Source of the DNA: Nostoc sp. RI_552
GTDB lineage: Bacteria > Cyanobacteriota > Cyanobacteriia > Cyanobacteriales > Nostocaceae
Length of the DNA: 64,000 nt
Reading direction: 5' to 3'
Assembly (NCBI GenBank): GCA_016124525.1
Contig: WGNO01000035.1
Span: 1-64,000, forward strand
The position numbers and the translations under genes are program-made. The first letter of the stretch is position 1. Every line of letters starts with the position of its first letter. A model generated the notes under the pieces. It was not told where the DNA came from. It saw nothing but the letters and a program-made list of their open reading frames with translations, and did not search any database. Positions 18,160-27,795 of the stretch are shown here, in pieces.

Positions 18160-18903
18160 TTACCGCAAGGGAAAATTCGCCATCGCATTGATGGATAAAG
18201 GGGTACCTTGGAGGTTGGTATCTCTTGTCATGTTGGGAATTTGGATGTTTGCCAGGTTAACTGGTGTAAATTTCAGGGTCTTGATTTCGATAGAATTAGC
18301 TAATTCCATGAAGTTCTTGATATCTCCTGGTTTATAGCGCTGGTTTTCTAACTTATCACGCCAGTAGTTACCGTAGCGTGGTGTGACTAAATTAAAGGGT
18401 CTGTCTTTAAAACGTCGCCGTTGGTAGGGAACTATATTGTCGCCAAAGTTGGTTTGATATTCTTGAGAGTCTATTAAAGCATCAACAAAACCATCCCAGC
18501 CCAGGGTAGCTATTTTAATTGACCAAGCAATTTCTTCGTCTTTATTGTAGGATGCGCGACCTAAAAGCCGTTTCAGGGCAATTTCTACCAGACGATAGTT
18601 AGAATTAGTCTCTACTACCAAAGAGCGAAAGGCTTCGGATTTAGCCAAGCCCCGGATAAAGTCACGGACAGTAATGGCTTTATTTTTGAGTTGAGATTCT
18701 AAGTTGCTTTGGCGATAGAATTTGAGGATTTCATGTTCGCTTAATACTTGCCGATAGGCTGCCCAAATTAATTCTTGGACTTCGCTATTAAAAGCACAGT
18801 CTTCAATGCGGTAAATCCTGGGGCTATCTTCGTTGGGAACTTCGTAACCGGCAACCCGCTGGTTTTGAGAACTGGGTTTGTATTCTAGTAAAGGAATGGT
18901 CAT
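18160..18903 (-). CDS. cpcG2: Phycobilisome rod-core linker CpcG2
   Basis: 247 residues, equal to Anabaena CpcG2. The linker domain reads [69 protein letters not shown] and LVTPRYGNYWRDK. The C-terminal ~50 residues differ from the other two copies, as expected if each CpcG contacts a different core site. The gene lies 42 bases after cpcG1, within the same leftward transcription unit. Confidence 0.92.
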   Translation of the reverse strand: MTIPLLEYKPSSQNQRVAGYEVPNEDSPRIYRIEDCAFNSEVQELIWAAYRQVLSEHEILKFYRQSNLESQLKNKAITVRDFIRGLAKSEAFRSLVVETNSNYRLVEIALKRLLGRASYNKDEEIAWSIKIATLGWDGFVDALIDSQEYQTNFGDNIVPYQRRRFKDRPFNLVTPRYGNYWRDKLENQRYKPGDIKNFMELANSIEIKTLKFTPVNLANIQIPNMTRDTNLQGTPLSINAMANFPLR

Positions 18904-18945
18904 GACAGTTGCCTACATCTGACTAGTTAAGTGAGGACTGATGTT

Positions 18946-19785
18946 TTAATTGGTGGGATTTTTGGGAATGTAACGATAAGGTAGAGCAACAGCTACAGGT
19001 TTTATGGTTGGTTGTGGTGTATCAGATGGGCGGGAGGTGTCGGGAATCTGCATATCTTTGATTTGGGAGGTAACTGTGGCTACTGTGCGTTGATAGTTAC
19101 GTTCATTTGTGATCACTTTTCCGGCCATGTCCATGAAAGTGGCAGGAATTACCCGACGAACCTCTTGTTTGCTAGCACGGCCTGTGGTGCGGGCGGTATA
19201 GAAGGAACGACCACCGATAGATTGCAACATCATGCGATCGCGCCAGTATGAACCGTAGCGGGGATTGACTAAGTTAAAGGGTCTGTCTTTATAGCGACGG
19301 CGTTGGAAAGGTACAATGTCATCGCCAAAGTTTTGAAGATATTCTTCACCGTCCACCAAGGCATCAATAAAACCGTGTAATCCTTTGGTACCAATGACAA
19401 TTGACCAAGCAATTTCTTCGTCTTTGTTGTAGGCGGCGCGTCCTAAAAACCGCTTTAAGGTAATATCCACTAAGCGGTAGTTGGTGTTGATGTCGGCTAC
19501 TTGTGTCCGGTAAACTTCAGATTTACCCAATCCCCGGATAAAATCGCGGACGTTAATGGACTGATTTCGCAATTGAGATTCTAAAAATTTCTGGCGATTG
19601 CTTTGAATAATTAAGTGTTCGCTGAAAATTTGTCGATATGCTGCCCAAATAATCGCATCAATATCTGTATCTGAGGTAGCAGCAGTTAAGCGATATATTG
19701 TTGGTGTATCTTCGTTGGGTACCTCGTAACCTTCTACACGCTGATTTTGAGTGGTGAGTGGATAATTGAGCAATGGTATTGACAT
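18946..19785 (-). CDS. cpcG1: Phycobilisome rod-core linker CpcG1
   Basis: 279 residues from the ATG at 19785, chosen because AAGGAAAA lies ~8 bases upstream and the protein then starts MSIPLLNYPLTTQNQRVEGY, as CpcG1 does. A longer frame would overlap the end of cpcF. The linker domain is followed by a C-terminal extension (~190-279) rich in basic and Thr/Pro residues. It docks peripheral rods on the tricylindrical core. The gap to cpcF is 19 bases, consistent with one operon. Confidence 0.94.
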   Translation of the reverse strand: MSIPLLNYPLTTQNQRVEGYEVPNEDTPTIYRLTAATSDTDIDAIIWAAYRQIFSEHLIIQSNRQKFLESQLRNQSINVRDFIRGLGKSEVYRTQVADINTNYRLVDITLKRFLGRAAYNKDEEIAWSIVIGTKGLHGFIDALVDGEEYLQNFGDDIVPFQRRRYKDRPFNLVNPRYGSYWRDRMMLQSIGGRSFYTARTTGRASKQEVRRVIPATFMDMAGKVITNERNYQRTVATVTSQIKDMQIPDTSRPSDTPQPTIKPVAVALPYRYIPKNPTN

Positions 19786-19804
19786 GTTTAGTTTTTCCTT
19801 TTTT

Positions 19805-20428
19805 TTATAATGTGTGAGCCAAAAATCCATCAGTAATGGCTAGGCGCACACGAGCACGAATTGCCTTTTCTTCATCAGTGGCTAGCATCTGGTTGAGTCT
19901 AGTGCGGATGGGATGTTGCAAATCAGGTATTTGAGCCAAGGCTTGTAAACCGACCACAGCAGCATAACGGATTGACCATTCTGAGTCTTGGGAAATTAAC
20001 AGCAAGGTTTCTAAGGCCTTGTTCAACCCTGTTTCCCTGTGGGGAGACTTGAGTTTATGCCAGTGCAAGTTTCCCAATCCCTTGGCAGCAGCACGGCGAA
20101 CACTGGGAGCAAAGTCTGTAGCTGCGGCTGTGATTAAAACGTCTAATGCACGGGGGTCGGCGATTGCTGCTAAGGTACGAATCGAATAAGCCCGTGCGCC
20201 ATAGTTATAATCGTCTATTTGGGATAGCAATTGTGGCACTGCTATTTCTCCCATTTGTGTCAAGGTTTCCACCGCCACTGTAGCTGCGGTTGGGTTGTTA
20301 TAACCAAACACTGCTATTAAGGTGGAAATGGCTGCGAAATCTTGGGCTGCTGCCAGGTTTTTTACTGCCGTCACCATTTTTTGTGGTGTATCTGCCAGGG
20401 CTACGGCACGGATTAATTCATCAGTCAT
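19805..20428 (-). CDS. cpcF: Phycocyanobilin lyase beta subunit CpcF
   Basis: 207 residues of HEAT-like/EZ repeats (YGARAYSIRTLAAIADPRAL, SVRRAAAKGLGNLHW, WSIRYAAVVGLQALA). CpcF pairs with CpcE to attach phycocyanobilin to Cys84 of CpcA. It sits in the expected order after cpcE, separated by 75 bases that contain repeated TCAGTCA/TAATGACTA-type sequence. Confidence 0.95.
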   Translation of the reverse strand: MTDELIRAVALADTPQKMVTAVKNLAAAQDFAAISTLIAVFGYNNPTAATVAVETLTQMGEIAVPQLLSQIDDYNYGARAYSIRTLAAIADPRALDVLITAAATDFAPSVRRAAAKGLGNLHWHKLKSPHRETGLNKALETLLLISQDSEWSIRYAAVVGLQALAQIPDLQHPIRTRLNQMLATDEEKAIRARVRLAITDGFLAHTL

Positions 20429-20503
20429 CAGTCAACAGTCGCTAATTAATAATCAATAAGTCATTGGTTATTAATCATTAAACTCATGACTAATAACTAA
20501 TGA

Positions 20504-21334
20504 CTACAAAAGTGAATCCATCAAGTTCATTACTGCAATGGCATGATCACAGAGAGATAAAGCATCTAAGTTTTGGGTAAGTTGATGCTCTAGCAATCCT
20601 TTCAAAGCCATGAGTTTGAAGCTATTTTCAGCTTTAGTGCTGGCCATAGCCTCCGCTGCGGCCATGTAACCAATTGCACCCAAATCTGCTAGTACTAAGC
20701 GGCGCAACTTTAGATCGTCACTAGACAACATTGTTACCAATCTATCCCCATAAGTGGGGTCTTGTGTGAGTTGGTACATTGATCGAGCGGCGGCACAGCT
20801 GACTGCTGGTATTTCATGGTCTAAAAACGGTGAAATTAAAGAAATAGCCTCAGTTGCACCAATAGCTCCCAAGGCTTCTATTACCGCTTCATAGGGCTGG
20901 GTCAGATGAGGGCAACCGGGTACTTGCACGGCCATGGCCACACCTCCATGGAGCATTTTTATGAGTGCTGGTGCAGCAGTTTTGTTTCCCAGCTTTTGTA
21001 AGGACTGGGCTGCTGCTTCGCGGACATAAAAGTCAGAGCATTCTAAGCAATGAATTAAGCCTGGTATCGCTTTAGCATCACCTATTTTCCCCAATGCTCT
21101 GGCTGCATTGCGCCGCAGTGGATAACCTCCCATTTCGGTTCTGTCGGCTTCGTCTTCCAAGGCCGCAATTAAGGCATTGACGACATCTGGGTGGTTAACG
21201 CGAAATCTACCCAGCCACCAAGCTGCGTAATAGCGGAGACTTAAATCTAGTGAGTGCAGGTTAGCGAGTGCTTGCTCTGGTGTCAAATGGGGCGCGTTTT
21301 CTGCTGAATATTCTTCCGCAGTGGGTTCTTTCAT
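20504..21334 (-). CDS. cpcE: Phycocyanobilin lyase alpha subunit CpcE
   Basis: 276 residues, the usual CpcE length, built from HEAT-type repeats (GDAKAIPGLIHCLECSDF, YVREAAAQSLQKLGNKTAA, LRRLVLADLGAIGYMAAAEA). It forms the active bilin lyase with CpcF. The C-terminal MNLMDSLL is typical. The gene follows cpcD after 10 bases. Confidence 0.95.
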   Translation of the reverse strand: MKEPTAEEYSAENAPHLTPEQALANLHSLDLSLRYYAAWWLGRFRVNHPDVVNALIAALEDEADRTEMGGYPLRRNAARALGKIGDAKAIPGLIHCLECSDFYVREAAAQSLQKLGNKTAAPALIKMLHGGVAMAVQVPGCPHLTQPYEAVIEALGAIGATEAISLISPFLDHEIPAVSCAAARSMYQLTQDPTYGDRLVTMLSSDDLKLRRLVLADLGAIGYMAAAEAMASTKAENSFKLMALKGLLEHQLTQNLDALSLCDHAIAVMNLMDSLL

Positions 21335-21344
21335 TGCCAGAAAA

Positions 21345-21587
21345 TTAGTTTGCTTCAGCGTTCAATGGCAAAATATTTATAATTCTGCCACCTAGGCGGT
21401 TAATTCTTTGCATTTCTTCGTTCATCCGACTGTATGGCACTGTGATAAACACGCTACCACTACGACGGATATCAAATTTATTTTTGTCAGTTTCTGCGTT
21501 TTGGCGCAAACCTACGACTTCATAACGAAATACTCGGCTTGCAGATGAAGAAACGCTACTAGCCCCTAGTGTGGTTTGACCGAACAT
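21345..21587 (-). CDS. cpcD: Phycocyanin small rod-capping linker CpcD
   Basis: 80 residues forming a single CpcD domain, with VFRYEVVGLRQ, SGSVFITVPYSRMNEEMQRI and GGRIINILPL. It caps the distal end of phycocyanin rods and limits their length. It lies 82 bases after cpcC in the operon, preceded by a good Shine-Dalgarno (AGGAGA). Confidence 0.95.
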   Translation of the reverse strand: MFGQTTLGASSVSSSASRVFRYEVVGLRQNAETDKNKFDIRRSGSVFITVPYSRMNEEMQRINRLGGRIINILPLNAEAN

Positions 21588-21669
21588 TACTTTTACATCT
21601 CCTTTATAGTTGAGGCAGCGCTGGCTGAGGTTTTTCCTGCATCAGCGACTGCCGTTGAGTAACGTTAGC

Positions 21670-22530
21670 TTAAGCTGAAGTAATACTGACGATTTTGCCG
21701 CCTTGCCGATGAATTTGCTGGATCTTGTCAGAAAGCCGCTCGTAAGGTACCATGAATGCTGTGCTACTCCGTCTGACACTGGGATAGCCAGCTCCACGAA
21801 TTGCTGTTACTTCAATGCGATAAACGCGATCGCTGACACCAACAGCATTACCCAACTTCTTCTTGGGAGCTACATCTGCGGAAGCACGGAAATTCCAGTT
21901 ATCGTTGCTGCCTGATGGCCCCACAATTGAAGAAGAGCTATTACGAGCTAAATCCTGCGCTAACCGGGATTTAGTTCCCTCTACCTGGGCGCGATCGCTA
22001 TTGGCATAACCCCGATACAATCTAAATAAACGGGTAAAGCCTACAGTTTTTTGCCCTGGTTGAGTATTAAAACCACGATAATAAGGTACGACATTGTCGC
22101 CGAAATTATTTTGGTACTCCGGAGAATCAATATAGGAGTCAATCTCTGCGTCGTAGCCTTTTTTCTGGTACAAATCTAGGTGGTACACAACCTCCGATTC
22201 ATCGTAGGGAGCGCGACCCAAAAGATGTTTGTAGTTGAGTTCGATTAATCTGGTTTGAAAATTGGGATAAAAAAACTTGGTTTTGTAGAGTTCCGATTTA
22301 GCAACAATGCGGACAAACTCCCGCACTGTGATATTGCCATCTCGCAAAAGTGATTCGGCGCTGACTAGACGTTCTGATGCCATCAAGTAGTCATTACCCA
22401 AAACTTGCCGATAAACGGCGCGGACGACAACTTCTGCTTCATTTTTGCTGGCGTTGGGGCGCAGTTCAATTGGAGGCGCATCGCTAAAAGGCTCTGTTCC
22501 TAGCCTGGATGCTGCTGCTGTAATTGCCAT
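21670..22530 (-). CDS. cpcC: Phycocyanin rod linker CpcC
   Basis: 286 residues with an N-terminal PBS linker domain (~20-180: [68 protein letters not shown]) and a C-terminal CpcD-like domain (~230-286: [30 protein letters not shown]). It joins hexamers within phycocyanin rods. It follows cpcA after 223 bases that contain a large stem structure. Confidence 0.96.
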
Positions 22531-22620
22531 TTTGCTTCACCTGTCTATTTGCATTTCGGCTATTTCTACCGATTGCCAACTTTACTAAAGCTGTTATTTT
22601 TTATTTCTCTGAATAAAACT

Positions 22621-22745
22621 TTGCCCGGAGGAAGATCCAACTGCTAGGTGAGCCAGAACGATCCTTTTGGTTGCCAAAACGAGCGACTGGTTAACCCCAA
22701 AAGGTTGACTAAATCCATCCAGCACTTGCATCCCTCTCCGGGCAA
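22621..22745 (-). terminator. Long stem-loop between cpcA and cpcC
   Basis: TTGCCCGGAG (22621-22630) pairs perfectly with CTCCGGGCAA (22736-22745), enclosing ~105 bases that can fold further. It begins nine bases after the cpcA stop. Structures here in cpc operons usually act as partial terminators or RNA stabilisers, leaving much more cpcBA than linker mRNA. No strong T-run follows, so stabilisation is as likely as termination. Confidence 0.6.
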
Positions 22746-22753
22746 GCTACTAT

Positions 22754-23245
22754 CTAGCTGAGAGCGTTAATAGCGTAGTCGAAGTAGGTGTTAGCTTCGT
22801 TGGCAGCTTGTCCAGACAAACCATGATTGGCTTTCATGTATTTGATGGCTTCAATGTACCAGCTAGGAGATAAATCAAAGGAGTTGTTAATTTCAGCCAA
22901 GCCAGCGATCAAGAATTCATCCAAAGGACCAGTACCACCAGCAACTAAGCTGTAGGTAACAATGCGTAGGTAGTGACCTACATCACGAGCGCACTTACCT
23001 TTACCACGGCTGTCAGAAGCATACTGAGGTCCTGGTGTTTGGGTGGTGTAAGGGAATTTTTGATATACAGCTTCGGTTGCACCATCAATTAAGCGTTGTG
23101 CGTTAGAGGTCAAAGCGCGAGCAGCTTCCATGCTGGCAATAGCACGTACATAACGACCGTTAACTGCTTGTAATTCGGTGTTGCTTAAGAAACGTCCTTG
23201 GGTATCAGCAGAGGCAATAGCTTCAGTAATTGGTGTTTTAACCAT
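22754..23245 (-). CDS. cpcA: C-phycocyanin alpha subunit
   Basis: 163 residues, the usual length. The single bilin-binding cysteine is in [13 protein letters not shown] (position 85 counting Met, conventional Cys84). The globin-like helices are clear, from [20 protein letters not shown] to [17 protein letters not shown]. The protein is CpcA rather than PecA, because the N-terminus and chromophore region match phycocyanin. It lies 79 bases after cpcB. Confidence 0.97.
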   Translation of the reverse strand: MVKTPITEAIASADTQGRFLSNTELQAVNGRYVRAIASMEAARALTSNAQRLIDGATEAVYQKFPYTTQTPGPQYASDSRGKGKCARDVGHYLRIVTYSLVAGGTGPLDEFLIAGLAEINNSFDLSPSWYIEAIKYMKANHGLSGQAANEANTYFDYAINALS

Positions 23246-23324
23246 CTTCTCAAATCTCCTTGGTATTTTGTAAATTTTTGGTCTGATTACCTAAATATTT
23301 AGGCACTGGACTTTGTAAGTGATA

Positions 23325-23846
23325 TTAAGCAACAGCAGCAGCAGCACGATCAAAGTAGCTAGCTACTTCAGACATTAATTGGCTGCAATCGCCCTTGGTG
23401 ATACCGTTGGGATCGTTAGCGAGGCCAATAGCAGCATCCTTCATTTTTTGAACGCCCACAGCTACGGAAGAACCAGGAGTTCCTAAAGCTTGGTAGGTTT
23501 CGCGCAAACCGTTCAAGCAGCGATCATCTAGAACACTGGCATCACCAGCTAAAATAGCGTAGGTAACGTAGCGCAAGATAATTTCCATGTCGCGCAAGCA
23601 AGCAGCCATACGACGGTTGGTGTAAGCGTTACCACCAGGAGCAATCAATTGGGGTTGTTCTTCAAACAAAGAACGAGCTGCATTGGTAACAATGGCTGAA
23701 GCGTTGCTGGTGATGCGGTTAACAACATCTAAACGCTTGTTGCCTTCTTTAACAACGTTGGTCAAAGCGTCTAGTTGCTCACTGCTCAAAAACTCTCCTC
23801 TGGAGTCAGCTTGAGAAACCACCTTGGTAAATACGTCTAATGTCAT
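23325..23846 (-). CDS. cpcB: C-phycocyanin beta subunit
   Basis: 173 residues. The bilin cysteines are in [14 protein letters not shown] (conventional Cys82) and [10 protein letters not shown] (conventional Cys153). The asparagine that CpcM methylates is in GGNAYTNRR. The start is well supported by AGGAGA ten bases upstream. It is the first gene of the cpc operon. No pecBACEF (phycoerythrocyanin) genes precede it, unlike the arrangement in Anabaena PCC 7120; the next gene upstream is rluD. Confidence 0.98.
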   Translation of the reverse strand: MTLDVFTKVVSQADSRGEFLSSEQLDALTNVVKEGNKRLDVVNRITSNASAIVTNAARSLFEEQPQLIAPGGNAYTNRRMAACLRDMEIILRYVTYAILAGDASVLDDRCLNGLRETYQALGTPGSSVAVGVQKMKDAAIGLANDPNGITKGDCSQLMSEVASYFDRAAAAVA

Positions 23847-24457
23847 GAACTTTAATCTCCTAATTCCTTAGTTGGTGAGATGTCTAGATTAAAACTGGCA
23901 ATGTTTTATCAAAATTTGAAGTTGAAAACAGACTATGAATCAAACCGCTTCTCTGTTTAGTCTCCTAATGCCTTGTTACTGGGTGAACGAGGAATTATGA
24001 GAATCTGGGTTAATTATGAGAAATAGGCAAATTGGCATCAACTAATTGCCTTGTTTGACTTTTGTCTTTCATTCAACCCCTTCAGATTATGTTTATACAA
24101 TGCTATAGATCGTTTATTTGTTACAATTTATGAATAAATGAGATGCAGAAATAAGAACCACCTCAAATCCTTTACATACAAGGGCTGTGCCTGAGAAATA
24201 GCCTCAATTTTAGTAACATTAATTTACAATAGCCAAGTATCACCAGAGAATTTATTAATTTCATAATTTTTTAACTTTTATAGAAGTCTACAATACACAG
24301 TACATTGCAGTGGTTGTGTGTATTTTTAACTATTGCTGTTTTTATAAAAAAATGTTATGATGGGGTTTTAAGATATTGCTGCAAGTAGTTCTAGTTCATC
24401 TTGACAACAGTAAAAAAAGCGAAAAAAGTTTACAAATCTCAATAACCACCCATAGCT
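23847..24457 (-). promoter_or_regulatory. Long upstream region of the cpc operon
   Basis: About 610 bases between the rluD stop and cpcB hold no gene. Cyanobacterial cpc operons usually have long 5' leaders and strong promoters, so this region should carry both. On the minus strand TTGTAAC (about 24118-24124) precedes AT-rich TATA-like words, but I cannot fix a promoter. The leader ends in the AGGAGA ribosome site of cpcB. Confidence 0.5.
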
Positions 24458-25411
24458 TCAGCCAGGAAATCTTCGCCGCAGAACCTCCAGCAAAGTTGTC
24501 AGTGTTTGAGGAGGAGGAGCTGTCACGGAGATCCAATGGTGAGAGACTGGATGTTGCAACTTGAGTCGCCAGGCGTGCAGCGCTTGACCTGGTAAGTTCA
24601 CCCCTACAGAACGACCAGAACCATAAAGAGGGTCACCAACGATGGGATGACCCATTTTGGCACTGTGGACACGAATTTGATGGGTGCGTCCAGTTTCTAA
24701 TTGAAACAGGATCAACGTATAGTTTGCTAGTCTTTCTATTACTTGCCAGTGAGTGACAGCACAACGTCCGCCTTTTTCTATAGGGAGAATTGCCATTTTT
24801 TTTCTATCTTTGGGATGACGACCAATAGGAAAGTTTATCATCCCACTTTCGGCTTTTGGCGCACCGTAAACAATACCCAAATATTCTCTTTGAGCAGTTT
24901 TTGCTTGTAGTTGTGCTTGCAGACTGTAATAGGCAATATCAGTTTTAGCAATAGCGATAGCCCCTGTTGTATCCTTATCTAATCGATGCACAATTCCTGG
25001 ACGCTGCACACCGGCAATTCCGGGGAGATTGGGACAATGTGCTAACAAAGCATTTACCAAAGTACCATCGGGATGACCGGGTGCGGGATGGACCACTAAG
25101 CCTGCAGGTTTGTTGAGAATCACTAATTGATCGTCTTCATAGAGTATATCTAAGGGGATATGTTGGGCTTGCAGTTCTAGGGTTTCAACTTCTGGGATTT
25201 TTAAAGTAATGACATCCCCTGCTTTGACATTGATTTTTTTAGTTGTGCAGATTTCATTATTCAATTGAACATTACCCTGTTCAATTAATTGCTGGATGCG
25301 AGAACGGGATAACTCTGGCAATTCTTCTGTAAGGTAGCGGTCAAGGCGTTGACCGGAGGTATTAGCCACGCCATCGCCTATTTCTTCAACTTGTAAATTA
25401 AATACGCTCAC
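24458..25411 (-). CDS. rluD: 23S rRNA pseudouridine synthase, RluD family
   Basis: 317 residues. An N-terminal S4 RNA-binding domain (~15-75: RLDRYLTEELPELSRSRIQQ) is followed by the RluA/RluD catalytic domain with IVHRLDKDTTGAIAIAKT, which contains the catalytic Asp, and later GRTHQIRVHSAKMGHPIVGD. It isomerises uridines in 23S rRNA (RluD acts at 1911/1915/1917 in E. coli). The start codon is GTG. It lies upstream of cpcB on the same strand; the long gap suggests separate transcription. Confidence 0.9.
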   Translation of the reverse strand: MSVFNLQVEEIGDGVANTSGQRLDRYLTEELPELSRSRIQQLIEQGNVQLNNEICTTKKINVKAGDVITLKIPEVETLELQAQHIPLDILYEDDQLVILNKPAGLVVHPAPGHPDGTLVNALLAHCPNLPGIAGVQRPGIVHRLDKDTTGAIAIAKTDIAYYSLQAQLQAKTAQREYLGIVYGAPKAESGMINFPIGRHPKDRKKMAILPIEKGGRCAVTHWQVIERLANYTLILFQLETGRTHQIRVHSAKMGHPIVGDPLYGSGRSVGVNLPGQALHAWRLKLQHPVSHHWISVTAPPPQTLTTLLEVLRRRFPG

Positions 25412-26679
25412 AATTGCTCTAGATTAATTTCTCTTGCATGCAGTTAGGCACGGAGATATAGTCATTCTATCAATTTTAACCAACTGGTGAACAAGAAATG
25501 AATTTAATTACGCCAATAACAAAATAGACAAAAACTTTCATCACTCATTTAGCACTGCTATGTATGTATTGTTCATCATTGGGTTTTTATTGGGTAATAA
25601 TATGTTATTACTGTAACTTTTATCGAAGTAGACTTTCCGGAACAAGTAGATAAAAATACCACTAATTTTTATTCACATTCTCTTTAGTTATTCATGATGA
25701 AATTTATAATTTTTTTGGTAATTTTTGCAAAAATTATAGTAACATAAAAATTAGTAAGCAAACTATTTGCCATATACCATTTAGCTAAAAAGCTATTTTG
25801 CTGGTATGTATGTAAGATACCTTTTGGCTTTAGCTGTAAATCATGGGTTTTGCTGAATTCCCCACTGTTGCATTTCACTACCAACTATCTTGGTGTAATA
25901 TCAACCCTCGATAACTAATGACCATGACCATAGTCATTAGTATCCCACCACCCCGGTTGCTAGAGATTAGAGAAATTCGCAACGCACTAGCTCCTCTATC
26001 CCTTTCTGAGGAAGTGCAGCAGGATAAGATTTTAATTTGAGTAACCTGAGTACGGAGAAAATCTACAATCTCAAATTTGTGTACAACACCGAACAAACTC
26101 GCTACTTAGTTAAAAAATACACAATATGTTCTAGTTAACAATATCTTTAAGTGCTGATTCTCCAGAATATTACTCGAGTAAATACGGTTAGTAGCAATAA
26201 TTTTGCTACTGATGGGCTAGAGCCAATAGTCTATGTGAGGTACTTAAGTTACAGTTAAATTGGCTAAATGAGCGACGTCACAAATAATCAATTTGCTCTA
26301 CAGAGTTATTGGTCATTAGTCGTGAGTTAACCACACCCAAAAAGGATACGGTTGTAACAGACTGGTTAGTAATTAGTTTGTAAACTCACAGAGGTAACCG
26401 CCTCTAGCAACTAATCACTAGTGACTACTTCATCAGGTTGGTTTTTCAAATACTACTTTTCAAAGCATCGCGGTGCCTACCGGAGTAGATGATCACTTGA
26501 TCAACTATAGCTTAACAGATATTGGTAAATTCGGAGTTAGGGGTGAGGAATCTCTGTACTAACTCAAATGTGACCGCTATATTTAGCTCAACAGTACTTT
26601 TGAAACTTTAATGTGAATTTCCTCCAGGTTATTCGCCAATTTTGTTCGTGGATGTCGATTATATCTCAAATTTGTGCCG
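25412..26679. other. 1.27-kb intergenic region upstream of patA
   Basis: Very AT-rich and without a convincing gene; the short minus-strand frames (25684-25884, 25878-26096) have no family resemblance and odd composition. It contains an 8-bp perfect hairpin, AGTAGCAA at 26190-26197 with TTGCTACT at 26203-26210, and several copies of TAGT/ACTAAT words. A long regulatory region or unannotated small RNA upstream of a heterocyst-pattern gene is plausible but not demonstrated. Confidence 0.5.
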
Positions 26680-27795
26680 ATGAAGACACTTCCCATTAGT
26701 AGATATAGATTTTTCCAAAAACTGCAACCCATATCTCTTTTAAAAAAGATCACAAGCAAGACTGTTAATGGTTGTTTGCAAGTGTTTAGCACATCCGGCT
26801 CTTGGTTAATTTATATAGAGCAGGGTAAGCTGATTTATGCCTGCTACTCTGATCAAATGTTTGAGCCGCTTTACAGACACTTGCAAAGCTTAAGTCAGCA
26901 AATCTCAACTATTCCTAACGGAATTGATGAGCAGTTGCAGGTAATATTTCAAAGTGGTATTGATGAGCAAGCAATTCCAAACCCAGATTATTTGGCTATT
27001 TGTTGGTTAGTCAGCCAAGAATACATTACCCCTGTTCAAGCAGGAATGCTAATAGAAAAATTGGCACTAGAAGTTTTAGAAACATTTTTGAGCTTAGAAG
27101 AGGGAAGTTATGAATTTATCCCGGAAAGCTTTCTAGACGATATGCCAAAATACTGCCATTTGAGTATACGTTTGTTAGTGGAACAGTGTCAAAGGGGTAA
27201 CCGTGAGAGAAGTTACAAAGCAACATTGCCGGCTGCGCGATTAAATCAACCACAACCTCAAACACCACCTATTAAAAAGTCCCCCAGAGTCAGCGAAGGC
27301 AATCACGCCGTATACTCTCATAACAATACTGATAAGGCCAATAAAACGACATACTCTAACCCTGGATCAATTCACAATATTCATAAAACTTATAATAGCG
27401 GTCAGCGAACTACAACACCTGCCGACAAAAAACTCTACAAAGTATTTTGTATTGATGATAGTCCTACGGTGTTAAAAACTATTCAAAATTATTTAGATGA
27501 GCAAATATTTTCTGTGATTACGATTACTGATTCTTTAAATGCTTTAATGCAAATTCTGCAGATTAAACCAGACATAATTTTATTAGACATTGAGATGCCT
27601 AACTTAGATGGGTACGAATTATGCTCTTTGTTACGCAAACATCCATCTTTGAAAAGTACACCTATAATTATGGTAAGTGCTAGAACAGGATTGCTAGATA
27701 GAGCAAGAGTAAAGCTAGTGAGAGCTTCTGGCTTTTTAGCTAAACCTTTTATACAAGGAGATTTACTGAAAATAATCTTTCAACATATTAGCTAA
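26680..27795 (+). CDS. patA: Heterocyst pattern-formation regulator PatA
   Basis: 371 residues from the ATG at 26680 (MKTLPISRYRFFQKLQP); a GTG two codons earlier is also in frame. Residues 1-~170 form the PATAN domain (DUF4388-type, LQVFSTSGSWLIYIEQGKL). A Ser/Asn/Pro-rich linker follows, then a receiver domain (~255-371) with FCIDDSPTV, the phosphoacceptor Asp in LLDIEMPNLDGYELCS and the Lys in GFLAKPF. In Anabaena, patA mutants form heterocysts mainly at filament ends; PatA works with HetR and other pattern genes. The match to Anabaena PatA is strong over the whole length. The receiver keeps the acidic pair (DD) needed for Mg2+. Confidence 0.94.
   Translation: MKTLPISRYRFFQKLQPISLLKKITSKTVNGCLQVFSTSGSWLIYIEQGKLIYACYSDQMFEPLYRHLQSLSQQISTIPNGIDEQLQVIFQSGIDEQAIPNPDYLAICWLVSQEYITPVQAGMLIEKLALEVLETFLSLEEGSYEFIPESFLDDMPKYCHLSIRLLVEQCQRGNRERSYKATLPAARLNQPQPQTPPIKKSPRVSEGNHAVYSHNNTDKANKTTYSNPGSIHNIHKTYNSGQRTTTPADKKLYKVFCIDDSPTVLKTIQNYLDEQIFSVITITDSLNALMQILQIKPDIILLDIEMPNLDGYELCSLLRKHPSLKSTPIIMVSARTGLLDRARVKLVRASGFLAKPFIQGDLLKIIFQHIS

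Noticed and set aside
24376-24564. 62-codon plus-strand frame overlapping the rluD end
   Set aside because: It overlaps a conserved gene on the other strand and has no homologue I recognise.
25684-26096. Two small minus-strand frames (66 and 72 codons) upstream of patA
   Set aside because: AT-driven chance frames with no ribosome site or recognisable domain.
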